In this document: positions 35,390 through 43,932 of the stretch, piece after piece
Numbering within the stretch: the first letter of the stretch is position 1
Layout: the number at the start of each line of letters is the position of its first letter
Source: Viridibacterium sp035456105
GTDB lineage: Bacteria > Pseudomonadota > Gammaproteobacteria > Burkholderiales > Rhodocyclaceae
NCBI GenBank assembly: GCA_035456105.1
Contig: DATIDV010000022.1
Coordinates: forward strand, 124,001-188,000
Reading direction: 5' to 3'
DNA length: 64,000 nucleotides
Notes under the pieces: generated by a model
Database searches by the model: none
Told to the model about the DNA's origin: nothing
What the model saw: only the letters and a program-made list of their open reading frames with translations
Made by a program: the position numbers and the translations under genes

Positions 35390-36928
35390 TTACCGGTGCA
35401 ATACGAGATAGGCAACCAGCACAATCAGCACGACAAGGCTCGCGGTGAGTAGCGTGCTGATACGCCGCTGCGCGCGAATCTGCATCTCCATGACGGCAAG
35501 TTGCTGGCCGACCTGTTCTCGATGGTTGTCGCTGAGTGTCTGATGCAACAGGCGCGGAATCTGCGGCAATGTCGCGGCCCATGACGGCGCCTCTTCCTTG
35601 ACGTGACGCACGAGCGCACGCCAGCCCATCTGGTCGTTCATCCAGCGTTCGAGGAAGGGCTTTGCCGTGTCCCACAGATCGAGCTCGGGGTCGAGCTGGC
35701 GGCCGAGGCCTTCGATGTTGAGCAGGGTCTTCTGCAGCATGACGAGCTGCGGCTGCACTTCCATGTGGAAGCGACGTGCGGTCTGGAACAGGCGCAGTAG
35801 TGTCTTGCCGAAGGAGATCTCTTTCAGCGGCCGGTCGAAGATCGGTTCGCAGACGGCGCGGATGGCACTTTCGAATTCATCGATACGCGTATCGGCGGGT
35901 ACCCACCCGGCATCAAGGTGAGCCTGTGCGACACGCTTGTAGTCGCGCTTGAAGAAGGCGAGGAAGTTCTGCGCGAGATAGGCCTTGTCGCGATCGGTGA
36001 GCGTGCCCATGATGCCGAAATCCAGCGCGATGTATTGGCCGCGTTTCGGTGAGTCGGTATCGACGAGGATATTGCCGGGATGCATGTCGGCATGAAAGAA
36101 GCCGTCGCGGAAGACCTGAGTGAAGAATATCTCCACGCCGGCGCGTGACAGTGCCGACATGTCGACGCCCTTTTCACGTAACACGTCGATCTGCGAGATC
36201 GGCACACCGTGCATGCGCTGCATGACCATCACCGCCGAGCCGCAGAAATCCCAGTACACCTCGGGCACGGCGAGTATCGGCGAATCCTTGAAGTTGCGCC
36301 GCAGCTGCGAGCAGTTGGCTGCCTCGCGCATCAGGTCGAGTTCGTCCTGCAGATGCTTGGCAAACTCGGCGACGACTTCGCGTGGTTTGAGGCGGCGACC
36401 GTCCGCCCAGAGCTTTTCGATGATTGTCGCGGCGACATCGAGCAGGCCCATGTCCTTGTCGATGACTTTGTCGACGCCTGGGCGCAGGATCTTGATGGCG
36501 ACTTCGGTGCCATCCGGCAATTCGCCGAAGTGCACCTGTGCGACGGAGGCGGAAGCCACCGGCGTCATATCGAAGCGCGAGAACACTTCATTGACCGGCC
36601 GACCGTATTGGGCCCTCAGGCGCGCCAGCGCCTGCTCGGTGGGGAAGGGGGGCACGCGGTCCTGCAGCTTGGCCAGTTCGTCGGCCAGTTCGGGAGCCAG
36701 CAGGTCGCGTCGGGTAGACAGCATCTGGCCGAACTTGACGAAGATCGGTCCGAGCGATTCGAGCGCCAGACGCAGGCGCACTTCCGGCGGTTCGGCGAAG
36801 CGGCGGCGTGGCAGCAGGCGCTGCAGCCAGGCGCCGATGCGTGTCGTCGCTGCGTGGTCGAGGATCATCTGATCCAGACCATGGCGGAAACCGACGAAAG
36901 TGATTCGGGCGAGGCGGAGTAGGCGCAC
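35390..36928 (-). CDS. ubiB: UbiB family protein kinase-like ATPase (ubiquinone biosynthesis)
   Basis: 512 residues from GTG 36928 (VRLLRLARITFVGF); TTG 36949 is possible. UbiB is a membrane-associated atypical kinase-like protein needed for ubiquinone synthesis in the lipid phase. Hallmarks: the KxGQ motif in IFVKFGQMLSTRRDLL (about residue 65), the alanine-rich-loop equivalent ASASVAQVHFG, FFHADMHPGNILVD and ALDFGIMG. Two membrane helices end the protein (LLTASLVVLIVLVAYLVL). UbiE/UbiJ, often adjacent, are not here. It precedes the GNAT gene. Confidence 0.94.
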   Translation of the reverse strand: MRLLRLARITFVGFRHGLDQMILDHAATTRIGAWLQRLLPRRRFAEPPEVRLRLALESLGPIFVKFGQMLSTRRDLLAPELADELAKLQDRVPPFPTEQALARLRAQYGRPVNEVFSRFDMTPVASASVAQVHFGELPDGTEVAIKILRPGVDKVIDKDMGLLDVAATIIEKLWADGRRLKPREVVAEFAKHLQDELDLMREAANCSQLRRNFKDSPILAVPEVYWDFCGSAVMVMQRMHGVPISQIDVLREKGVDMSALSRAGVEIFFTQVFRDGFFHADMHPGNILVDTDSPKRGQYIALDFGIMGTLTDRDKAYLAQNFLAFFKRDYKRVAQAHLDAGWVPADTRIDEFESAIRAVCEPIFDRPLKEISFGKTLLRLFQTARRFHMEVQPQLVMLQKTLLNIEGLGRQLDPELDLWDTAKPFLERWMNDQMGWRALVRHVKEEAPSWAATLPQIPRLLHQTLSDNHREQVGQQLAVMEMQIRAQRRISTLLTASLVVLIVLVAYLVLHR

Positions 36929-36997
36929 GGAGATGGCGGGAGCAGGCAAAGGCGGGATGTTAGCGCAAGGGTGTGTGCCTGTCCGTGATCACGCGCC

Positions 36998-37071
36998 AAG
37001 AAGCCGTAACAAAACGGGCTGCGCAGGCGTCTGGTCAGTCGCCCGCTTGCTCCATTTTGTTATGGCTTCTT
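36998..37071. repeat. Long two-stage hairpin between the hydrolase and ubiB
   Basis: AAGAAGCC-TAACAAAA arm at 36998-37014 pairs with 37055-37071 at 16 of 17 positions. Inside, CGGGC (37015-37019) pairs with GCCCG (37041-37045). On the minus strand the inner stem is followed by GTTTTG, so it may end the hydrolase transcript; it overlaps the hydrolase stop codon. Confidence 0.6.
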
Positions 37072-38086
37072 ACAGTTTGCCGAGGAAGGCGAGCAGCGTT
37101 GCATTGAAGGCGGCTGGCGTCTCGATCTGGGGGATGTGGCCGGCATCCGGTAGTATCTGCAGGTCGGCACGCGGTAGCAGCGTCGCGAGGTGTCGGCCTT
37201 GCGCCAGTGGCGTGACCGTATCGCGCTCGCCCCAGATCAGCAGGGCCGGAATGTCCGCCTTGCGATAAGCCGCAGGATCCGCACTCAGCAAACCGCTGGT
37301 GGGCTCGCCAAATTGCATGGCCCAGCGGCCGAAGGCTTCGGTGGTTCCCTGTCGGGCAAAGGGCTGGCTATAAAGACCCACGCGCGCAGGCGTGAGGACT
37401 TCATGGCGCGTCGTGAATTGTTCGAGGAAGAAGTGCGTCAGCAACGGATTGGTGGCCGTGCTGGCGATCAGGGTATCGCGCAGCGGCGACCAGCGCAGCA
37501 ACCACGGCGACCGCGCATCGGCATGCGGCGCAGTGTCGACGGCCAGAGCCGCATCGACCAGCGCGACTGCACGCACACGTTGTGGCGCGCTGAGGGCAAG
37601 CTGCATGGTGGCGCGACTACCGAAGGAGTGGCCGACGAGTACTGCCTCGTGAATGCCGAGAGCATCAAGCAGGCCGAGGATGCGTTGTGCCTGTCGTGGC
37701 GTGCTGTAGTCGTGATCGGCAGGGCGTTGCGAATAGCCGAAGGGCGGCAGGTCGAGCGCGATGCCGTGGTAGCCCTTGGCCGCGAGTGCATCAAGCGTGG
37801 TGCGCCAGGTCTCGCTCCATGCGCCTGTGCCCGGGATGAAAACGATCGGCATGCCATCGGCCGGGCCCGACTCCTGCATGAACAGCTTTACGTCGCCGCT
37901 CGCGATGAGGCGGCCTCCGGACGGCAAGCGCTCGCCGTCCGCGAGTCGTTCACAGGTGTGCGCTGCGATGCGCAATCCGATCGGCGCGCCCACGCCAATC
38001 GCCACGATGAGCGCCAGCAAGCGGATGGCGATGCGTGCAGCACGCCGCGGCCAGGACGGTGCGTTGCTGTGAAAGAGTTTTAGCAT
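37070..38086 (-). CDS. Membrane-anchored alpha/beta hydrolase
   Basis: 338 residues. An N-terminal helix (about 15-43, RRAARIAIRLLALIVAIGVGAPIGL) anchors or exports it. The alpha/beta hydrolase fold is shown by the oxyanion segment VFIPGTGAWSETW, the nucleophile elbow VGHSFGSRA (serine about residue 152) and the C-terminal histidine in LPDAGHIPQIETP. Aspartate of the triad is probably in LLIWGERDTVTPL. Such enzymes are esterases, lipases or C-C hydrolases; the substrate is unknown. Monocistronic. Confidence 0.87.
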   Translation of the reverse strand: MLKLFHSNAPSWPRRAARIAIRLLALIVAIGVGAPIGLRIAAHTCERLADGERLPSGGRLIASGDVKLFMQESGPADGMPIVFIPGTGAWSETWRTTLDALAAKGYHGIALDLPPFGYSQRPADHDYSTPRQAQRILGLLDALGIHEAVLVGHSFGSRATMQLALSAPQRVRAVALVDAALAVDTAPHADARSPWLLRWSPLRDTLIASTATNPLLTHFFLEQFTTRHEVLTPARVGLYSQPFARQGTTEAFGRWAMQFGEPTSGLLSADPAAYRKADIPALLIWGERDTVTPLAQGRHLATLLPRADLQILPDAGHIPQIETPAAFNATLLAFLGKL

Positions 38087-38290
38087 GAAGCGGGCGATCC
38101 TCGCTTGGAGCGGCGCACGAAGTATGCATCAGGCTTGCGTACGTTTGTCTGTCCGTCATGGTTGCAGAGGAGAGTGATCGAGCTCGGTCTTGCAGATGGC
38201 GCCACGCGTGGCACAATCGCGCAGCAGCGATGGAGTTCAGGCAGGTAATTCAGACAAGCAGGTCGGGCACTCAATAGACGTGGAGGGCGC

Positions 38291-38656
38291 ATGTCAATGT
38301 CGTCGGGACGGCTGTACCTATCACTCTCAGGACGCATACCGCGCTCCACTTTCAATGCGGCCCTTCTCGCCCTTGTGGCGGGCTTCATCATTCTCTACGT
38401 GTTCATGCAGACGGTCTTCGGTCTGCAAAGCACGCTGCTGCTCTACCCCTTCTTCGCCTGGACGGCGCTCGCACTGGCGAGCAAGCGCCTGCATGACCGC
38501 GGCCAGACCGCGTTGTATCTGCTCGCCCTGCTGATCCCGCTGTTCGGGCCACTGTGGGCCTTCGTCACGCTGTGCTGTCGCGCGGGTTCGGAAGGTGAGA
38601 ACCAATACGGCGAAGACAGGCTCGCGCGCCATGCTGACTACCTGACGGTGATCTAG
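38291..38656 (+). CDS. DUF805 membrane protein
   Basis: 121 residues with GGAGG before the ATG. It has three membrane segments (about 24-42, 48-66, 74-96) and the DUF805 marks LYLSLSGRIPRSTFN near the start, SKRLHDRGQT in the middle and GSEGENQYGEDR at the end. DUF805 proteins are small inner-membrane proteins of unknown function. It lies 5 bp before the oxidase-methyltransferase fusion and probably is in its operon. Confidence 0.85.
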   Translation: MSMSSGRLYLSLSGRIPRSTFNAALLALVAGFIILYVFMQTVFGLQSTLLLYPFFAWTALALASKRLHDRGQTALYLLALLIPLFGPLWAFVTLCCRAGSEGENQYGEDRLARHADYLTVI

Positions 38657-38661
38657 TCGAT

Positions 38662-40905
38662 ATGAATAACGAACAGATCGTCGTGAATGACGTGACCGGA
38701 CTTAATCCGGTTCCTGTGTGGGCCATCTCGGCGCCGGTAACTGTCGAGGACGTGCAGGAGGCCGTGCGTCGCACAAAGGTGCCGATCTCGGTCGGCGGCG
38801 GCCACTTCAGCATGGGCGGCCAGACCGGTAGCCCGGGCAGCCTGCATCTGGACATGCGCAAGCTCAACAAGGTGTTGTTCTTCGCGCCGCAGGAAAAAGT
38901 CATCCGCGTGCAGGCGGGGGTGCGCTGGTGTGACATCCAGCGTTTCGTCGACGCGCACGACCTGTCGGTCAAGATCATGCAGAGCTATGCCAACTTCACG
39001 GTCGGCGGCTCGCTGTCGGTGAACGTGCATGGTCGCTACACGGGCCTCGGCCCGCTGATCCTCTCCGTGCGTGCGATTCGCCTGGTGCTGGCCAATGGTG
39101 ATCTGGCGGAAGCGACGCCGACGCACAATGCGCGGCTGTTCTACGCCGCCATCGGTGGTTATGGTGCCATCGGCGTCATCGTTGAAGCGGAACTGGAGCT
39201 GGCCGACAACTGCCGTGTCGAACGCATCGGCGAGAAGATGAGTAGCGGCCGTTATGCCGAATGGTTCGCGAAGAATGTGCGCAATGCACCGGCTGCCGTG
39301 TTTCACAATGGGGACATCTATCCGCCGCATTACGCGCGCGTGCGAGCCGTCACCTGGGTCGAGACGAAGCGTCCTGTCACGGCGCCTCACCGCCTCCAGC
39401 CTTATCGCCAGCGCTATGCGCTGCAGCGCGCGATGTTGTGGGCAGTGTCCGAGACACGTTTCGGCAAATGGCGGCGTGAACATCTCTATGATCCGGTGCT
39501 GTATTTTCGTCGCCCGGTGCACTGGCGCAATTTCGAGGCGGGCTATGACGTGGCCGAGCTGGAGCCGCCATCGCGCGCCAATACGACCTATGTGCTGCAG
39601 GAGTATTTCGTTCCGGCCAAGCGCTTCGACGAGTTCGTGCCCAGGCTGGCCGAGGTGCTGCAACGTCATCGCGCCAATGTGCTGAATATTTCCATCCGCC
39701 ACGCGGCGGCGGATCCGGGTTCGCTGCTGGCCTGGGCGCGCGGCGAAACCTTTGCTTTCGTGCTGTATCACAAGCAGCGCACGCGCGACAACGCTCGCGA
39801 GCGTGTCGCGGTGTGGACGCGCGAGCTGATCGATGCCGTGCTGAGCGTGGGCGGCACCTACTACCTGCCGTATCAGCCGCATGCGACGCCGGATCAGTTT
39901 CATCGCGCCTATCCCGGCGCACGCGACTTGTTCGTGCTCAAGCGCGAGCTCGATCCCGAATACCGTTTCCGCAACATCCTGTGGGACAAGTATTACGCGC
40001 CGACCCTGCACGACGGGGACGCGCAGGCCGAGTTGCCTGATTCGGAGTTCCATCGCGTGTATGCCGATGTCAATCAGCGCGACAACTTCTACCGCTTCCT
40101 GCAGAACATCTTCCATCTGTATCCGGAAGACCGATTTCATGCGCTGATCCGTCAGGCGTGCCGCAACCATGGCGATGATTCGTCCATCTATCGTCAGGTG
40201 CAGCAGTTGCTACCGCAGATCAAGACCTTCCTGTCCGAACTCACCTACGCCTTGCCGGCGCTGAAGAAGCAGAAGAAGGAAATGCTGCGCCAGACGCTGG
40301 CGTTGCTGGGTGACAAGCGCAGCATCAGCGGCTACATCGAGATTGGCAGCACCGGGCGCTACATCAGCGCGCTCAAGGGGCCGATCCGGTTCAGTGGCGA
40401 CATCGTGCTGATCAACGATGTGGCGCCGACCAATTCACCGGCCGACATCATGGAGCGTGGTGGTCTGTCACAGATCGGCCGCTGGCTGCCGCTGGATATG
40501 TATGCCCCCATCAGTGGCGACGCGGTGCGCGATCACAGCGTCGATCTGGTGACCTGCTACATCGGCCTGCATCACATCGATCCGCCGGATCTGCAGCCCT
40601 TTCTCGCGTCGATCCATCGTGTGCTGCGGCCGGGCGGTTTCTTCATTGTGCGCGATCACGATGTGACGAATCAGGAGATGGATGATTTCGTGTCGCTTGC
40701 GCACACCGTTTTCAATCTCGGCCTCGGCGCGTCCTGGGAAACCAATTTCGCCGAACCGCGCTTCTTCGCTGCGATCGACGACTGGGTGGCGCACCTTGTT
40801 GCCGCGGGCTTCAAGGACCATGGCGCGCGCCTGCTGCAGGAGAATGATCCGACGCGCAATGTGCTGATGGCATTCACCAAGCAGGGCCTGGGCGGGGGCG
40901 TGTGA
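38662..40905 (+). CDS. FAD-linked oxidase fused to a SAM-dependent methyltransferase
   Basis: 747 residues. The N-terminal part (about 1-450) is a VAO-type FAD-binding oxidase: VPISVGGGHFSMGGQTGS (FAD loop, about 42-58), VGGSLSVNVHGRYTG and the GGYGAIGVIVEAEL segment, ending in a D-arabinono-lactone-oxidase-like tail (ELDPEYRFRN). The C-terminal part (about 540-747) is a class I methyltransferase: GYIEIGSTGRY (motif I variant), SVDLVTCYIGLHHID and FLASIHRVLRPGGFFIVRDHD. A helical linker joins them. Substrates are unknown; the two activities may act in sequence on one molecule. Operon context: DUF805 before, a secreted orphan and a small membrane protein after. Confidence 0.85.
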   Translation: MNNEQIVVNDVTGLNPVPVWAISAPVTVEDVQEAVRRTKVPISVGGGHFSMGGQTGSPGSLHLDMRKLNKVLFFAPQEKVIRVQAGVRWCDIQRFVDAHDLSVKIMQSYANFTVGGSLSVNVHGRYTGLGPLILSVRAIRLVLANGDLAEATPTHNARLFYAAIGGYGAIGVIVEAELELADNCRVERIGEKMSSGRYAEWFAKNVRNAPAAVFHNGDIYPPHYARVRAVTWVETKRPVTAPHRLQPYRQRYALQRAMLWAVSETRFGKWRREHLYDPVLYFRRPVHWRNFEAGYDVAELEPPSRANTTYVLQEYFVPAKRFDEFVPRLAEVLQRHRANVLNISIRHAAADPGSLLAWARGETFAFVLYHKQRTRDNARERVAVWTRELIDAVLSVGGTYYLPYQPHATPDQFHRAYPGARDLFVLKRELDPEYRFRNILWDKYYAPTLHDGDAQAELPDSEFHRVYADVNQRDNFYRFLQNIFHLYPEDRFHALIRQACRNHGDDSSIYRQVQQLLPQIKTFLSELTYALPALKKQKKEMLRQTLALLGDKRSISGYIEIGSTGRYISALKGPIRFSGDIVLINDVAPTNSPADIMERGGLSQIGRWLPLDMYAPISGDAVRDHSVDLVTCYIGLHHIDPPDLQPFLASIHRVLRPGGFFIVRDHDVTNQEMDDFVSLAHTVFNLGLGASWETNFAEPRFFAAIDDWVAHLVAAGFKDHGARLLQENDPTRNVLMAFTKQGLGGGV

Positions 40906-41960
40906 TGCGTGGCGCCTTGAAGCTGTTGCTGGCGACCTGTCTTGTCATGACAGCCTGTATGGCCATTTCCGCTGCAGTGGATACCAGCAGCGCGCTCACG
41001 CCGGTCGAACATAGGCGTGGTGAGGAGCAGACCTGGCTGACTTTTCCCGAGTGGTATCTGGTGCACAGCCCGGCGGAGTTCGCGCGCTACATGACTGCTC
41101 AGCGCCCGCCGAGCCAGTTCCCATTTCTTGGTCACGTAGGACAGCTGTGGTCGAGCTACGCGCAAGTCATTCGCGCGACGCGAGACAAGACCTTCAACGT
41201 CGGCTACCACGTGATGATCGTCGTCATCGCCGGCAGCACAACCATCGAATACGGCTTGCGTGAAGCCTACGAGGTGATGGTCGGGCGGCTCGGCGAGCTG
41301 ACGCGTCAACACGGCCCGACGGCCGAAGAGCAACTGGCCGCGAAAGTCGCGCAGGACTATGTCGATTTCATCCGTGTCCAGCCCTGGTACGACTTCGATT
41401 TCTGGACGCCGCTGCGCGCAGTGTGGCGTGACACCGGCTGGGGCGGTGATGACGTCGTGCGCAAGTGGGAGCGCAAGTACGCGCTCAGCACCGAGTATCT
41501 CGCCAAGGGGCTCTACGGCTGGGCGATCAGGAAGGCAACGCATGCCAGTTATGAGGCGCCGCAGTTGACGACGGCGGTGGTGGTCGACCGCTGGGTCGAT
41601 CGCATTTCCGGTAGCTGGCCCGAGATGAACCGCGTCAGTACGTTCCGCCATGGTGGTGAGCTGGTCTTGCTGCCGCGTTACGAGGCGTTCAGGGGCGTGG
41701 CGACCGCGCTGGCGCGCAGCGGTGCCAACTTTATCGAGATTGCTGGCAATCCGCGCGACGCGAAAATCCTCGTCAGTGTGTTGGTCAGCGAACAGTGGCA
41801 GCCCGATCAGCCCTGGCTGCACGCCTTGTTCGAGCAGCCCGTGCTGACCGAGCCGGGCCGCAAGCGCGTCGTGCTCGAAATCCCGGTGGGTGAGCTGGCT
41901 CAGGCGCTGCGCAAGTTCGACGGCATGCCGCTTGCCGTCGAACATGTTTACGATTATTGA
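40905..41960 (+). CDS. Secreted or lipid-anchored protein of unknown function
   Basis: 351 residues. I do not recognise the family. The ATG at 40905 overlaps the stop of the fusion gene (TGATG), so the two are translationally coupled. The N-terminus (MRGALKLLLATCLVMTACMAIS) is a signal peptide, possibly a lipoprotein signal with the cysteine of MTAC. The mature part is rich in tryptophan and tyrosine (TWLTFPEWYLVHSPAEFARYM, QPWYDFDFWTPL). No catalytic motif is evident. It probably works in the envelope with the oxidase-methyltransferase; this is inferred from coupling only. Confidence 0.7.
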   Translation: MRGALKLLLATCLVMTACMAISAAVDTSSALTPVEHRRGEEQTWLTFPEWYLVHSPAEFARYMTAQRPPSQFPFLGHVGQLWSSYAQVIRATRDKTFNVGYHVMIVVIAGSTTIEYGLREAYEVMVGRLGELTRQHGPTAEEQLAAKVAQDYVDFIRVQPWYDFDFWTPLRAVWRDTGWGGDDVVRKWERKYALSTEYLAKGLYGWAIRKATHASYEAPQLTTAVVVDRWVDRISGSWPEMNRVSTFRHGGELVLLPRYEAFRGVATALARSGANFIEIAGNPRDAKILVSVLVSEQWQPDQPWLHALFEQPVLTEPGRKRVVLEIPVGELAQALRKFDGMPLAVEHVYDY

Positions 41961-41984
41961 GCCCGGCAGCGACACGGCAAGCAC

Positions 41985-42191
41985 ATGCCAACACCCGGCG
42001 CTCTTTTCGCTTCCATCCTGTTCGGCCTGATCGGCGCAGTGGCTTTCGGCTTCGGCAAGCGCAACGCCAGTTGGCAGCCGATGCTGATCGGGTTGGCGCT
42101 GATTGTCTTCCCTTATGGCGTCTCGCAAACCTGGCTGGTTTACGTGCTGGGCGGGGCGCTCTGTGCGGCCCTTTTCGTGTTTCGTGAATAG
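41985..42191 (+). CDS. Small two-helix membrane protein
   Basis: 68 residues with hydrophobic segments at about 5-22 (GALFASILFGLIGAVAFGFG) and 31-66 (two helices likely, through FPYGVSQTWLVYVLGGALC). The function is unknown. It follows the secreted orphan gene by 24 bp and may be the last gene of this cassette. Confidence 0.65.
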   Translation: MPTPGALFASILFGLIGAVAFGFGKRNASWQPMLIGLALIVFPYGVSQTWLVYVLGGALCAALFVFRE

Positions 42192-42237
42192 GGACACGGG
42201 CGCCCTCCGTGTCTTTCTGCCCACACCACCAAATTCA

Positions 42238-42267
42238 TTAGCACCCCCAAAAAGGCGGCGGTACAAT
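42238..42267 (+). promoter_or_regulatory. Probable hemE promoter
   Basis: TTAGCA (42238-42243) and TACAAT (42262-42267), 18-bp spacer. The start of transcription would be about 25 bp before the hemE ATG. Confidence 0.5.
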
Positions 42268-42299
42268 CCGCCTCCCAACCCGACATGGGGTGATGTGCG

Positions 42300-43424
42300 A
42301 TGAGCCGTCCCACCAACGACACCCTGCTGCGCGCGCTGCTGCGCGAACCTACGGATTACACACCTGTCTGGCTCATGCGCCAGGCCGGGCGCTACCTGCC
42401 CGAGTACCGCGAGACGCGGGCGCGCGCAGGCAGCTTCCTTGATCTGTGCAAGAACCCGGGCTTCGCCACGGAAGTGACGCTGCAGCCGCTGGCGCGTTTT
42501 CCGCTCGATGCTGCCATCCTGTTTTCCGACATCCTGACCGTGCCTGACGCGATGGGCCTGGGTCTGTATTTCGCTGAAGGCGAAGGCCCGCGCTTCGAAC
42601 GCCCGCTGCGCACGGAAGCCGCCATTCGCGAACTGAACGTGCCGGGCATGGAGTCGCTGCAATACGTCTTCGATGGCGTCAGCGAGATCAGCAAGGCGCT
42701 CAAGGGCAGCGTGCCGCTGATTGGCTTCTCCGGCAGCCCGTTCACGCTGGCCTGCTACATGATCGAAGGCGGGGGCTCGGACGATTTTCGCCACGTGAAG
42801 GCGCTGATGTACAGCCGCCCGGACCTTTTGCATCGCATTCTCGACATCAATGCGCAGACGGTCGTGAAATACCTCAACGCGCAGATCGAACGCGGCGCAC
42901 AGGCCGTGATGGTGTTCGACACCTGGGGCGGCGCACTGTCGACGCATGCCTACCGTGAATTCTCGCTGCGCTACATGCAACAGATCGTTGACGGCGTGAC
43001 GCGAACCCGTGATGGCGAAATGGTGCCGCTGGTGCTGTTTACCAAGGGCGGCGGTCAGTGGCTGGAAGACATCGCCCAGACTGGCTGCGACGCGGCCGGC
43101 CTCGACTGGGCGACCGATCTCGGCGTGGCGCGTGCGCGCGTCGGCCATCGCATCGGCCTGCAAGGCAATATCGACCCCGGCGTGCTCATGGGTAGCCCGC
43201 AAGGCGTCGAAGCCGAGGTCAAGCGCGTGCTCGAAGACTTCGGCCCGCATTACGGCCACGTTTTCAACCTGGGGCACGGCATCTCGCAGCACGCGCCGCA
43301 CGACAATGTGCGCGTGCTGGTTTCGGCGGTTCACGAACACAGCCGCCGTATGCGCGCCGAACTGCCATTCGGCGAATCGGCCGCGCCGGTTGAGGACTGG
43401 GTCAGCCCCATCATCCAGCTTTGA
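42300..43424 (+). CDS. hemE: Uroporphyrinogen decarboxylase
   Basis: 374 residues. It removes four carboxyl groups from uroporphyrinogen III to give coproporphyrinogen III in heme synthesis. The N-terminal signature TPVWLMRQAGRYLPEYRETR (about residues 22-41), ILFSDILTVPDAMG, FSGSPFTLACYMIEGGGS and QGNIDPGVLMGS are all present. The length is about 15 residues above the common 354-360 because of a longer C-terminus (EDWVSPIIQL). A 508-bp AT-rich gap separates it from priA. Confidence 0.97.
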   Translation: MSRPTNDTLLRALLREPTDYTPVWLMRQAGRYLPEYRETRARAGSFLDLCKNPGFATEVTLQPLARFPLDAAILFSDILTVPDAMGLGLYFAEGEGPRFERPLRTEAAIRELNVPGMESLQYVFDGVSEISKALKGSVPLIGFSGSPFTLACYMIEGGGSDDFRHVKALMYSRPDLLHRILDINAQTVVKYLNAQIERGAQAVMVFDTWGGALSTHAYREFSLRYMQQIVDGVTRTRDGEMVPLVLFTKGGGQWLEDIAQTGCDAAGLDWATDLGVARARVGHRIGLQGNIDPGVLMGSPQGVEAEVKRVLEDFGPHYGHVFNLGHGISQHAPHDNVRVLVSAVHEHSRRMRAELPFGESAAPVEDWVSPIIQL

Positions 43425-43932
43425 GCGGGTAAGGGTCATCCTTTAGCCCGTACCTGCCTGCGCGCCCTTGTGTGGTGCAATTTGCGTTTTCGGCAGGCCC
43501 GAGAGCGTTTGTTGGTGCGGTTCTCCGCGTATGACATTCGCGTTACAGGGGGATGTAGTCCTCCACACGGGGGTTGACTTATGCACACTCAGCAGCTTTG
43601 CCGCGGCGCAACAGGCGGCATGCTTTTGATGAGCTTGCTGAATTAACTTAAGTAATTGTTTTTTAAGCGGCTATTTTGTAATTTTTTGTGGCTAGCATGA
43701 AACGGATTGCCTGTGCAAGCCGCTTTGAGAAATCTGTCACAGATGCTTTCCCCACATTTTTATCCACAGGTTCTGTGGACAATGAAGTTTGGAATGTCTG
43801 GGCAATGGCTTGCGGGAAATAGCTCACCTTCTGTCTCATCAATACGTCGCAAGTAAATGATGTCACTGACCTTTCGAGCTATTCGCTGCGCTGCCGCAAG
43901 AATATGCCCCAAGATGAGCCGGGGCTCATAGG
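43425..43932. other. AT-rich intergenic region with three DnaA-box matches (origin-like)
   Basis: No coding frame is supported here. DnaA-box matches are TTATGCACA (43579-43587), TTATCCACA (43760-43768) and, on the other strand, TTGTCCACA (43775-43783). Between them 43630-43692 is very AT-rich for this genome (runs such as TTGTTTTTTAA and TTTTGTAATTTTTTG) and could act as an unwinding element. It may be a replication origin or a DnaA-responsive control region for priA. dnaA itself is not in the window. Confidence 0.45.

Noticed and set aside
38653..40170. Minus-strand open frame of about 500 codons opposite the oxidase-methyltransferase gene
   Set aside because: Shadow of the plus-strand gene, which has clear FAD and methyltransferase motifs.
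40671..43439. Very long minus-strand open frame (over 900 codons) opposite the fusion gene 3' end and hemE
   Set aside because: It is antisense to clear genes, has no recognisable domain and arises from strong codon bias in a GC-rich genome.
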